Both the position numbers and the translations under genes were made by a program. Under the pieces are notes generated by a model that worked only from the letters and a program-made list of their open reading frames with translations, was not told the DNA's origin and did no database searches. A DNA stretch of 64,000 nucleotides, from assembly GCF_019039055.1 (NCBI RefSeq), contig NZ_JAHOPB010000003.1, positions 428,218 to 492,217 of the forward strand, given 5' to 3'. Every line of letters begins with the position of its first letter. The first letter of the stretch is position 1. This DNA comes from Reyranella humidisoli (GTDB taxonomy: Bacteria > Pseudomonadota > Alphaproteobacteria > Reyranellales > Reyranellaceae). This document shows, piece by piece, positions 47,411-55,316 of this stretch.

Positions 47411-47459
47411 CCCCTCCGCCGGCGTAAAACGCCGGCACCTCCCCATTTGAATGGGGCGG
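47411..47459. repeat. Pair of palindromic intergenic elements
   Basis: Two adjacent palindromes: GCCGGCG-TAAAA-CGCCGGC (47418-47436) and CCCCATT-TG-AATGGGG (about 47442-47457). They lie in the 178-base gap before the TMEM43-like gene and look like a short dispersed intergenic repeat of the REP type. No second copy occurs in this window, so repetition is only suspected. Confidence 0.35.
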
Positions 47460-47502
47460 TTGGTGATTCTAGTGTCCCCGCCCAACTCCGAAGGCAGGCT
47501 TC

Positions 47503-48294
47503 ATGGAAAATCCCGGCACCGACCAGTTCACCGAGGTCACCAATACCTCGTGGTTCGCGCGGCTGGGGCAGGCAATCGTCGGGGTTCTCATCGGCTTCGT
47601 CTTGATCGCCGTGTCGATCGGCGTGCTGTTCTGGAACGAGGGTCGTGCCATCCGCACGGCACAGGGTTTGAGCGAGGGCGCGGGCATCGTCCGCAGCGTT
47701 GCGGCCGACAGGGTCGATCCGTCCAATAACGGCCGGCTGATCCATGTCAGCGGCATGCTGTCGACGGCCGGCCCCGTAGCCGATCCCGACTTCGCGCTGC
47801 GGGTGCGCGGCGTGCGCATCTCTTTTTCGGAGGTGCCGTTGCAGACGGCCAGCGTGGTCGCGGCCCAGTCCGGCGACGGCTTCGCGCCCTTCGCCACGCG
47901 CACCGGCACGACCGTCGAACTGATCTCTGCCGGCACGGTGCCGCCCGCGGTCATGTTCCAGCACGCCGAGGAAGAGAACGTCACCATGACCTGGGTGTTG
48001 CGCCTGATCGGCGCGATCCTCATGCTGGTGGGCTTCAGCTTCGTGCTACGGCCGCTCGCGGTCGTGGGCAGCGTCATCCCGTTGCTGGGCGACGTGATCG
48101 GTGCCGGGACTTTGCTCGTGGCAATGGTCTGCACGGCGGCGAGTGCGCCTGTCGTCATCGCGCTGGCCTGGCTGTGGTACAGGCCGCTGGTGGGTATCGG
48201 CGTGCTGGCGGTCGGCGCCGCGGCGACCTGGGGCCTGATGAAGCTGCTGCGGGCGCGAGCCGCCGCTCGGAAGGCCGCCCTCCCGGCGGCCTGA
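47503..48294 (+). CDS. TMEM43-like membrane protein, internally shortened
   Basis: A 263-residue membrane protein related to TMEM43/LUMA (DUF1625). The N-terminus is typical (EVTNTSWFARLGQAIVGVLIGFVLI, LFWNEGRAIRTAQGLSEGAG, VDPSNNGRLIHVSG, given in parts). Three hydrophobic segments fill about residues 165-250. The usual middle region with the EMYQW-type motif is missing, leaving a protein well below the roughly 400 residues of human TMEM43. Function in bacteria is unknown. Confidence 0.72.
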   Translation: MENPGTDQFTEVTNTSWFARLGQAIVGVLIGFVLIAVSIGVLFWNEGRAIRTAQGLSEGAGIVRSVAADRVDPSNNGRLIHVSGMLSTAGPVADPDFALRVRGVRISFSEVPLQTASVVAAQSGDGFAPFATRTGTTVELISAGTVPPAVMFQHAEEENVTMTWVLRLIGAILMLVGFSFVLRPLAVVGSVIPLLGDVIGAGTLLVAMVCTAASAPVVIALAWLWYRPLVGIGVLAVGAAATWGLMKLLRARAAARKAALPAA

Positions 48295-48297
48295 AGC

Positions 48298-48960
48298 TCA
48301 GTCGGCGCGGATGATGCCCTTCATCACGATGTCGAGCATGCCCGTGCCCAGCAGGTCGCGGTTGGACCACGGAAAGTCGGCCTTCAGGATCAGCGCCGAA
48401 GCGACGCCGTGCATGGCCATCCAGCAGAGTTCGGCGCAGGTGTCGGCCGGGTAATTGAGCTTGAGGCCGGAAGTCTCGGCCTCGGCGATGATCGCAACAA
48501 GGCGCTGGAATACGATCGCGCCGCCGATGCCCGGCCGCGTCGGGTCGTCCGTCGGCATCCGGTGTCCGAGCTTGCGGATCGATTCCGGGATGTTGGAGCC
48601 GAGGAACACCAGCTTGTACTCGTCCGGGTGGGCTAGGCCGAACTTGAGATAGGCCTCGCCGAACCGGCGGATCCGCTCGCGCGGTTCGCGGACGGTGGCC
48701 TCGATCTCGCTGATGCTCTCGATCAGGTACCCGAAGGTCTGATCGCAGAGCGCCAGCATCATCTGTTCCTTGTCCTGGAAATAGAGATACAGCGCGGGCG
48801 CGGACACGCCGACCCGATCCGCGATCCTGCGGATGGTCGTGGCCTCGTAGCCCAGTTCCAGGAACAGCTCCTTGGCGGCCTGGAGGATTTCCTCGCGGCG
48901 CGTATGGCCTTCGCCGCGCTTCTTCCGGCCGCCCGTCGCCGCTGTCGAAAAAGCGTTCAC
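48298..48960 (-). CDS. TetR/AcrR-family regulator of the adjacent RND efflux operon
   Basis: A 220-residue regulator with a classical N-terminal domain (RREEILQAAKELFLELGYEATTI over residues 21-43, helix-turn-helix VGVSAPALYLYFQDKEQM). The C-terminal ligand domain has no named type. It is divergent from the adaptor/pump genes and likely represses them through the palindrome in the shared 110-base interval. It is not close to the three tandem TetR proteins at 18-20 kb. Confidence 0.9.
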   Translation of the reverse strand: MNAFSTAATGGRKKRGEGHTRREEILQAAKELFLELGYEATTIRRIADRVGVSAPALYLYFQDKEQMMLALCDQTFGYLIESISEIEATVREPRERIRRFGEAYLKFGLAHPDEYKLVFLGSNIPESIRKLGHRMPTDDPTRPGIGGAIVFQRLVAIIAEAETSGLKLNYPADTCAELCWMAMHGVASALILKADFPWSNRDLLGTGMLDIVMKGIIRAD

Positions 48961-49001
48961 TCGGGTTCTCCTGCCCTTGACTATTATATGAACGTCGATA
49001 A

Positions 49002-49016
49002 CTTATCAATGGTAAG
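49002..49016. promoter_or_regulatory. Candidate TetR operator between regulator and RND operon
   Basis: CTTATCAATGGTAAG is a 15-base palindrome with six of seven pairs matching. It is AT-rich within a GC-rich region and lies between the divergent regulator and adaptor genes, close to a TTGACT (48977-48982) that could be a -35 element for the efflux operon. Position and symmetry support an operator; no binding data exist. Confidence 0.5.
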
Positions 49017-49070
49017 CTAACGGCGTTTAGATTCTTCAGCCCATAGTAAACGTCCGAAGGAAAGCCCGCC

Positions 49071-50228
49071 ATGCGTCTCCCCAACGTTCAGCTCCCTGCC
49101 AAGTTTCCCGTCAAGCTGGCCGTGATGGGCGCGGTCGGCATGGCCTTGGCGGGCGGCGCATTCGCCGCCTTCTCGTTCACTGCGAATGCCAGCCGCCCGG
49201 CGGCCAACAGCGAACCGGTCGTCCGGCCCGCGCGCGTTGCAGAGATTTCCTACAAAAAGCAAAGTCAGGCGCTGTTGCTCGCCGGCACGGTCGTTCCCCG
49301 CATCGAAAGCACGCTGGGTTTCCGCGTCTCGGGCAAGATCGTCCAGCGCTCGGTCGATGTCGGTGCCCTGGTGCAGGCGGGCGACGTGATCGCGACGCTC
49401 GACCCAGCAGACTACAGGCTTGCCGTCGACAATGCCCGCGCTGCCCTCGCTTCCGCCGACGCCGACTATGCGCGCGCCAGGGCCGACCATGAGCGCTACC
49501 TGAACCTGCGCGGAAGCACCGCTTTTGTGCCGCAGACGCTCGACCAGCGCCAGTCGCTCGCCTCGACGGCCCTCGCCCGCGTCGACCAGGCGAAGAGCCA
49601 GCTTTCCTCGGCGGAGAACAATCTCGCCTACACCGTGCTGCGTGCCGATGCGGCGGGTGTCGTCACCGCCGTCCAGGCGGAAGTCGGCCAGGTGATGGCC
49701 CAGGGCCAGGGCGTGATCCGCCTCGCCCGGCTCGACGAACTCGAGATCCTCGTGGGTGTGCCGGAGCACCGCTTGAAGGTCGTGCGCGAGGCGAAGGGCG
49801 CCAGCTTCGAGCTGTGGTCCGATCCCGGCCGCCGCCACTCGGCCAAACTGCGCGAGCTGTCGCCCAGCGCCGATCCCGTCACACGCACCTACGCCGCGCG
49901 TTTCAGCGTGATCGACCCGCCGGAGTTCATCGGCCTCGGCATGACGGCGACGCTGGGTTTCGAGCGTCCCGACAACACGCCTGTCGCCGAGGTGCCCCTC
50001 TCCTCGATCTTCCAGCGCGGCACGCAGCCCGCCGTTTGGGTCGTCGACCGCACCAGCGGCACGGTCGAACTGCGGCCCGTGACGATCGCGCGCTGGCGCG
50101 ACGACACCGCCGCCATTTCCTCGGGCGTGAAGGACGGCGAGCTGATCGCCACCGCCGGCGTGCACAAGCTCGAGACCGGGCAGAAAGTGAAGCCGCTGCC
50201 GATGCAGCAGCAACAGGCGGCGCGCTAG
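49071..50228 (+). CDS. RND efflux periplasmic adaptor (membrane fusion protein)
   Basis: A 385-residue membrane fusion protein. The N-terminal signal/anchor is VKLAVMGAVGMALAGGAFAA, followed by the barrel-sandwich segment GFRVSGKIVQRSVDVGALVQ, an alpha-hairpin (about 120-180), the second lipoyl half and a beta-barrel. It bridges the RND pump to an outer membrane channel. No TolC-like gene is adjacent, so an outer channel encoded elsewhere is probably shared. Confidence 0.94.
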   Translation: MRLPNVQLPAKFPVKLAVMGAVGMALAGGAFAAFSFTANASRPAANSEPVVRPARVAEISYKKQSQALLLAGTVVPRIESTLGFRVSGKIVQRSVDVGALVQAGDVIATLDPADYRLAVDNARAALASADADYARARADHERYLNLRGSTAFVPQTLDQRQSLASTALARVDQAKSQLSSAENNLAYTVLRADAAGVVTAVQAEVGQVMAQGQGVIRLARLDELEILVGVPEHRLKVVREAKGASFELWSDPGRRHSAKLRELSPSADPVTRTYAARFSVIDPPEFIGLGMTATLGFERPDNTPVAEVPLSSIFQRGTQPAVWVVDRTSGTVELRPVTIARWRDDTAAISSGVKDGELIATAGVHKLETGQKVKPLPMQQQQAAR

Positions 50229-50255
50229 CGACCTCGTCCCGAGGGGAGATTCTCC

Positions 50256-53200
50256 ATGACCACGCGCACCAATCTCTCGGCGATGGCGCTGAAGTACAGC
50301 ACGCTCACCGTGTTCTTCATGATCGCGCTCACGCTGGCCGGCTTCTATGCCTTCTTCAACCTGGGCCGAGGCGAGGATCCGCCCTTCACCATCAAGCAGA
50401 TGGTCGTGTCGGCGGCCTGGCCGGGGGCGACGTCACGCGAGGTCGAGCAGCAGGTCACCGAGAAGATCGAGACCAAGCTGCAGGAGCTTCCCTACTTCTT
50501 CAACGTCACCAGCTACACCAAGCCCGGCGAGACGGTGATCTTCGTCTCGCTGCGGGACGACACGCCGCCGGCCAAGGTCGCAGATCTCTGGTACCAGGTG
50601 CGCAAGAAGGTCGGCGACATCAGGGGCTCGCTGCCGCAAGGCGTGGTCGGGCCGTTCTTCAACGACGAGTACGGCGACACCTACAGCATGATCTGGGCCT
50701 TCGAGTCCGACGGCTTCTCGCCGGCCGACGTGAAGGAGATCGCCAAGGCCGTGCGCCAGCGCCTGCTGCGCGTGCCCGACGTCACGAAGGCCGACCTGTT
50801 CGGCCTGCAGGACGAGAAGATCTACATCGAGTTCAGCCATACGCGGCTGGCCATGCTCGGCGTCCCGGTCGACCAGATCCTCGAGATCGTACGCCGCCAG
50901 AACGCCATCGTGGCCACCGGCACGGTCGAGACCAAGGGCGAGCGCGTGGCCGTCCGCGTCGACGGCGCGCCGACCTCGGCCGAGCAGCTCCTGGCGCTGC
51001 CCTTCACCGCCAACGGCCAGACGCTGACCCTGGGCGACGTCGCCGAGATCCGGCGCGGCTACCAGGACCCGCGCCAGTTCGCCATGCGCTTCGGCGGCAA
51101 GCCGGTGATCGGCCTCGGCGTCGTGATGGCGCCGGGCGGCAACGTCGAGACGCTGGGCAAGGCACTCGACAGGACGATGACCGAGGTCGAGGCCGCCCTG
51201 CCGCTCGGCATCACGGTGCATCGCATTGCCAACCAGCCCGAGGTCGTGGCCAAGTCGTTCGAGGAGTTCAGCGCCTCGCTGCTGGAGGCGCTGGCCATCG
51301 TGCTGGTCGTCTCCTTCATCAGCCTCGGCATCCGCACCGGCGTGATCGTGGCGCTGTCGGTACCGCTGGTGCTGGCCATCACCTTTGTGGGCATGCTGCT
51401 GCTCGGGATCGACTTCCAGCGCATCTCGCTGGGCGCACTAATCATCGCGCTGGGCCTGCTGGTCGACGACGCGATCATCGCCGTCGAGATGATGATGGTG
51501 AAGCTGGAACAGGGCGCGAGCCGCCTGGAGGCCGCCACCTACGCCTATACCTCGACCGCCTTCCCTATGCTGACGGGCACGCTCGTGACGGCCGTCGGCT
51601 TCGTGCCGGTCGGTTTCGCCCGCTCCAGCGCCGGCGAATACACCAACTCGATCTTCTGGGTCGTCGGCCTGTCGCTGATCATCTCGTGGTTCGTGGCCGT
51701 TCTGTTCACGCCGTGGATGGGCTATCACCTCCTGCCGACGCCCAAGGTCCAGCACCACGATCCCTACAACGGCCGCCTCTACACGCTGTTTCGCAGGATG
51801 GTCACGTGGTGCGTCACCTGGCGCAAGACGACCATTGCCATCACGGCGCTGGCTTTCGTCGGCTCGATCGCGGCGTTCGGGCTGGTGTCGAAGCAGTTCT
51901 TCCCGACGGCCAACCGGCCGGAACTGATTGTCGACATGAAGCTCGCCCAGGGCGCCTCGTGGACCGCGACCGACGCGGAGGTCCGCAAGCTTGAGGCCTG
52001 GCTCGGCAACAATGCCGACGTCGCCTCCTACACGGCCTATGTCGGCGCCGGCAGCCCGCGCTTCTACCTGCCGACCGTGCCCGAGCTGTCGAACGCCAAT
52101 TTCGGCCAGATCATCGTCATGACCAAGGATCTGGTGGCGCGCGAACGCGTGGTGGCCGAGCTCGACGCCCTCTTCAAGCAGGACTTCGAGGCGGTGCGCG
52201 CGCGCGTGCAGCGCCTGCAGAACGGCCCGCCGGTCAGCTACCCGGTGATGTTCCGCGTGCTGGGCGACGACCCGCAGGAAGTCCGCCGGGTGGCCGAGCA
52301 GGTGCGCCAGGTTTTCAAGGCCGATCCCGACACCCGCGACGTCAACTTCGACTGGAACGAGCTGGCCAAGACCGTCCGCCTCGAGGTCGACCAGGCGAAG
52401 GCCCGGGCGCTGGGTGTCGACTCGCAGGCGCTGGGCAATACCCTGCAGACGCTGCTGACCGGCATCAATGTCACGCAGTATCGCGAGCGCACCGAATCGA
52501 TCGACGTCGTGGCCCGCGCCGTCGCGCCGGAGCGGCTGAGCGTCGAGGGGCTGGAGGCCATCAATCTCCGCACCTCGACGGGCGGTGTGGTCTCGCTGGC
52601 CCAGCTCGCGACGCTGAAGTTCGAGCTGGAGGAACCGATCCTGTGGCGTCGCAACAAGGACCTGCTGATGACCGTCCGTGCCGGTGTGGCCGACGGCGTG
52701 CAGGGACCCGACGTCGCCGCCCGTCTCGACAAGGCACTGGCGCCGGTGCGCGCCGCCCTGCCGCCCGGCTACCGCATCGAGGTCGGCGGCGACCAGGAGG
52801 AGTCGGCCAAGAGCCAGGCGTCCATCTTCAAGATGATGCCGCTGATGGCCTTCCTGATGATCCTGTTCCTGATGCTGCAGCTCCAGAGCTTCTCCAAGCT
52901 GGCGCTGGTGCTGCTCACCGCCCCGCTCGGCCTGATCGGCGTGTCGTTGTTCCTGCTGCTGTTCAACCAGCCGTTCGGCTTCGTTTCCCTGCTGGGCGTG
53001 ATCGCGCTGGCTGGCATGATCATGCGCAACTCGGTCATTCTGGTCGACCAGATCGACCAGGACATCGCGGCCGGCCATGCCAAGTGGGACGCGGTGATCG
53101 ACGCCACGGTGCGCCGCGCCCGCCCGATCCTGCTGACCGCGGGCACGGCGATCTTCGCCATGATCCCGCTGTCGCGCAGCGTCTTCTGGGGCCCGATGGC

Positions 53201-53360
53201 CGTGGCCCTGATGGGCGGCCTGCTGGTGGCCACCGCCCTCACCCTGCTGTTCCTGCCGGCGCTCTACGCCGCCTGGTTCCGGGTGAAGAAGCCCGACGCC
53301 GCGACGCAGTCGGCGCCTGCCCACCACGGCCCGCCGTCGCTCGCCATCGCGGCGGAATAG
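50256..53360 (+). CDS. RND-family efflux pump, inner membrane transporter
   Basis: A 1034-residue AcrB-superfamily transporter, normal length. The N-terminal TM1 begins MALKYSTLTVFFMIALTLAG, and a large periplasmic porter loop follows. The proton-relay TM4 segment is LGALIIALGLLVDDAIIAVE with the conserved DD pair, and the second half repeats the pattern, ending FGPMAVA-like WGPMAVALMGGLLVATALTL. It forms a tripartite exporter with the adaptor upstream; substrates are not predictable. Confidence 0.96.
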   Translation: MTTRTNLSAMALKYSTLTVFFMIALTLAGFYAFFNLGRGEDPPFTIKQMVVSAAWPGATSREVEQQVTEKIETKLQELPYFFNVTSYTKPGETVIFVSLRDDTPPAKVADLWYQVRKKVGDIRGSLPQGVVGPFFNDEYGDTYSMIWAFESDGFSPADVKEIAKAVRQRLLRVPDVTKADLFGLQDEKIYIEFSHTRLAMLGVPVDQILEIVRRQNAIVATGTVETKGERVAVRVDGAPTSAEQLLALPFTANGQTLTLGDVAEIRRGYQDPRQFAMRFGGKPVIGLGVVMAPGGNVETLGKALDRTMTEVEAALPLGITVHRIANQPEVVAKSFEEFSASLLEALAIVLVVSFISLGIRTGVIVALSVPLVLAITFVGMLLLGIDFQRISLGALIIALGLLVDDAIIAVEMMMVKLEQGASRLEAATYAYTSTAFPMLTGTLVTAVGFVPVGFARSSAGEYTNSIFWVVGLSLIISWFVAVLFTPWMGYHLLPTPKVQHHDPYNGRLYTLFRRMVTWCVTWRKTTIAITALAFVGSIAAFGLVSKQFFPTANRPELIVDMKLAQGASWTATDAEVRKLEAWLGNNADVASYTAYVGAGSPRFYLPTVPELSNANFGQIIVMTKDLVARERVVAELDALFKQDFEAVRARVQRLQNGPPVSYPVMFRVLGDDPQEVRRVAEQVRQVFKADPDTRDVNFDWNELAKTVRLEVDQAKARALGVDSQALGNTLQTLLTGINVTQYRERTESIDVVARAVAPERLSVEGLEAINLRTSTGGVVSLAQLATLKFELEEPILWRRNKDLLMTVRAGVADGVQGPDVAARLDKALAPVRAALPPGYRIEVGGDQEESAKSQASIFKMMPLMAFLMILFLMLQLQSFSKLALVLLTAPLGLIGVSLFLLLFNQPFGFVSLLGVIALAGMIMRNSVILVDQIDQDIAAGHAKWDAVIDATVRRARPILLTAGTAIFAMIPLSRSVFWGPMAVALMGGLLVATALTLLFLPALYAAWFRVKKPDAATQSAPAHHGPPSLAIAAE

Positions 53361-53373
53361 CAAGGAACGCATC

Positions 53374-53793
53374 GTGCCCGGCCTCGCCTCTCTGCTGATC
53401 GTGGCGAGCGCGGCGATCGTTCTCGTGTTGGGCGTGTTGCACCTGCTCTACACGTTCCGCGGCCGCAAGCTGCATCCGCGCGACGCCGAGACGCTTCGCG
53501 CCATGCAGCAATCGACTCTATGGATCACGCGACAGGCTACGGTCTGGCAGACCTGGATCGGCTTCAACGCAAGCCACAGTCTCGGCCTCGTGTCGTTCGC
53601 GCTGATCTACGGCTACCTGGCGCTGGCAGCACCTGACCTGCTGTTCGGCTCGCTGTTCCTGCGCGGCGTCGGCCTGGCGCTGCTGCTGGCCTATGTCGTC
53701 GTCGCCCGGCGCTACTTCTTCAGCGTGCCGTTCCACGGCGTCGTACTCGCGACCGCCTTCTTCATGGCAGGGCTCGTCGTCGGCAGCTTCTAG
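53374..53793 (+). CDS. Small four-helix membrane protein of unknown function
   Basis: A 139-residue protein with four predicted transmembrane helices (about 3-25, 60-80, 85-103, 115-137). Between helices 1 and 2 is LHPRDAETLRAMQQSTLWITR, a pattern I have seen in conserved hypothetical membrane proteins but cannot name. The start is GTG at 53374 with AAGGAA upstream, 13 bases after the RND pump stop, so it probably belongs to the efflux operon. Confidence 0.75.
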   Translation: MPGLASLLIVASAAIVLVLGVLHLLYTFRGRKLHPRDAETLRAMQQSTLWITRQATVWQTWIGFNASHSLGLVSFALIYGYLALAAPDLLFGSLFLRGVGLALLLAYVVVARRYFFSVPFHGVVLATAFFMAGLVVGSF

Positions 53794-54431
53794 GAGATGC
53801 GGCCCTCGACGGTATGCAGGTCGATCGTCCGCGCGGCGCTGGTCGCCACGATGATCTCGATGCCACGCGCGATGTCGTCCACGGACATCGACGGCGCGCC
53901 GCCCAACCGGGACGCCTGCTCCGGCACATAGGGAATGTGCAGGAAGCCGCCGCGCATCCTCCGTGGATGGGTCTCGATGATGTCCATCAGGGAATAGAGG
54001 ATGTGATTGCAGACGAAGGTGCCGGCGGTGTTCGAGACCATCGCCGGAAGTCCCGCCTTGCGCATCTCCGCGACGCAGGCCTTGATCGGCAGCGTCGCGA
54101 AATAGGCCGCGGGACCGTCGATGCGGACGGGCACGTCGATCGGCTGCTTGCGGTCGTTGTCGGGAATGCGCGCATCCTGGACGTTGATCCCCACCCGCTC
54201 GAGGCAGAGTTCGGTGCGGCCGCCGGCCTGGCCGACGCACAGCACGATGTCGGGCTTGGCCTTGTCGATCGCCTCCCGCAGCACCCTGGCGGACTTCGCG
54301 TAGGACGTCGGCAGGACCGCCGTCACCACGGACACCTTGCCGATCTTCTTCCGGAGCCGGCTCACCGCCAGCGACGACGGATTGACCTTGTCGCCGCCGA
54401 ACGGATCGAAGCCCGTGACCAGTGCCTTCAT
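53790..54431 (-). CDS. pcp: Pyroglutamyl-peptidase I
   Basis: Cysteine peptidase (family C15) that removes N-terminal pyroglutamate from peptides, 213 residues. The triad is visible: Glu78 in GGRTELCLERVG, Cys141 in SNTAGTFVCNHILY, and His165 in GGFLHIPYVP. The start MKALVTGFDPFGG is the family signature. It converges with the preceding membrane protein gene with a 4-base overlap. Confidence 0.95.
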   Translation of the reverse strand: MKALVTGFDPFGGDKVNPSSLAVSRLRKKIGKVSVVTAVLPTSYAKSARVLREAIDKAKPDIVLCVGQAGGRTELCLERVGINVQDARIPDNDRKQPIDVPVRIDGPAAYFATLPIKACVAEMRKAGLPAMVSNTAGTFVCNHILYSLMDIIETHPRRMRGGFLHIPYVPEQASRLGGAPSMSVDDIARGIEIIVATSAARTIDLHTVEGRIS

Positions 54432-54452
54432 GCGGTCCTTACCTCAAACGAA

Positions 54453-54475
54453 AGGGCGCCCGGTTAGGGCGCCCT
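54453..54475 (-). terminator. Terminator downstream of the coxM gene
   Basis: Perfect 8-bp stem (AGGGCGCC with GGCGCCCT) with a 7-base loop, followed on the minus strand by TTCGTTT. It lies about 30 bases after the coxM-like stop codon and just upstream of pcp. Confidence 0.65.
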
Positions 54476-54502
54476 GACGTTAATGCCTGATTGGCCGAAC
54501 GG

Positions 54503-55300
54503 CTACTTGTTGGCCTTGTCGACCGCGCGGCGGGCCATCACGCCCACCAGATGGGCGCGATATTCGGCGCTGCCGTGGATGTCGCTGTTGAGATCGGTCG
54601 CCGGGACCTTGATGTCCTTGATGGCGTCCGACGAGAAGTTCTTGGACAGCGCCTCTTCCATCGCCTTGACGCGGAACACGCAGGGGCCGGCGCCGGTCAC
54701 GGCGACGCGCACGCCCGCGGCCGTCTTGGCCACGAACACGCCGACCATCGCGTAGCGCGACGCCGGGTTCGGGAACTTCATGTAGGCGGCCTTCTCGGCC
54801 TTCGGGAAGCTGATCGAGGTGATGATCTCGCCGTCGCCCAGCGCCGTCTCGAACAGGCCCTTGAAGAAGCTGTCGGCCGCGTGCTTGCCGGTGTTGGTCG
54901 TCACCGTGGCGTTCAGCGCCACGACCGCGGCGGGATAGTCCGCCGCCGGGTCGTTGTTGGCGACCGAGCCGCCCATCGTGCCGCGGTTGCGGACCTGCGG
55001 ATCGCCGATGTGGCCGGCGAGGTCGGCCAGCGCGGGAATGTTGCTCTTCACGTCGGCCGAGGTCGCGACGTCGCCGTGCCTGGTCATGCCGCCGACAACG
55101 ACGTTGCCGCCCTCGACCTTGATGCCGACCAGTTCCTTGACGTCACCGAGATCGACCACGTCGGTCGGACGGGCCAGGCGCTGCTTCAGCGTCGGGATCA
55201 GGGTCATGCCGCCCGACATCGGACGGGCTTCCTCGTTGCCCTTGAGCAGCTTGACGGCGTCGGCGACCGACTTGGGGCGGTGATAGGCGAAATCGTACAT
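54503..55300 (-). CDS. coxM: Carbon-monoxide-dehydrogenase-like medium subunit (FAD-binding)
   Basis: A 265-residue FAD subunit of a molybdenum hydroxylase. The FAD motifs are ARPMSGGMTLIPTLKQR and GHIGDPQVRNRGTMGGSVANNDPAAD (given in two parts here as GHIGDPQVRNRGT and GGSVANNDP). The start at 55300 (MYDFAYHRPKS) is family-typical. It is last in the S-L-M order, which is the order of form II enzymes. Confidence 0.93.
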   Translation of the reverse strand: MYDFAYHRPKSVADAVKLLKGNEEARPMSGGMTLIPTLKQRLARPTDVVDLGDVKELVGIKVEGGNVVVGGMTRHGDVATSADVKSNIPALADLAGHIGDPQVRNRGTMGGSVANNDPAADYPAAVVALNATVTTNTGKHAADSFFKGLFETALGDGEIITSISFPKAEKAAYMKFPNPASRYAMVGVFVAKTAAGVRVAVTGAGPCVFRVKAMEEALSKNFSSDAIKDIKVPATDLNSDIHGSAEYRAHLVGVMARRAVDKANK

Positions 55301-55316
55301 CTGGACTTTCCTCCGT

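Noticed and set aside
47411..47459. CRISPR-like repeat
   Set aside because: Only single adjacent palindromes of different sequence are present, with no repeat-spacer periodicity and no cas genes.
51438..53372. 644-codon minus-strand frame opposite the RND pump gene
   Set aside because: Arg/Gln/His-rich antisense frame; the RND pump is unambiguous.
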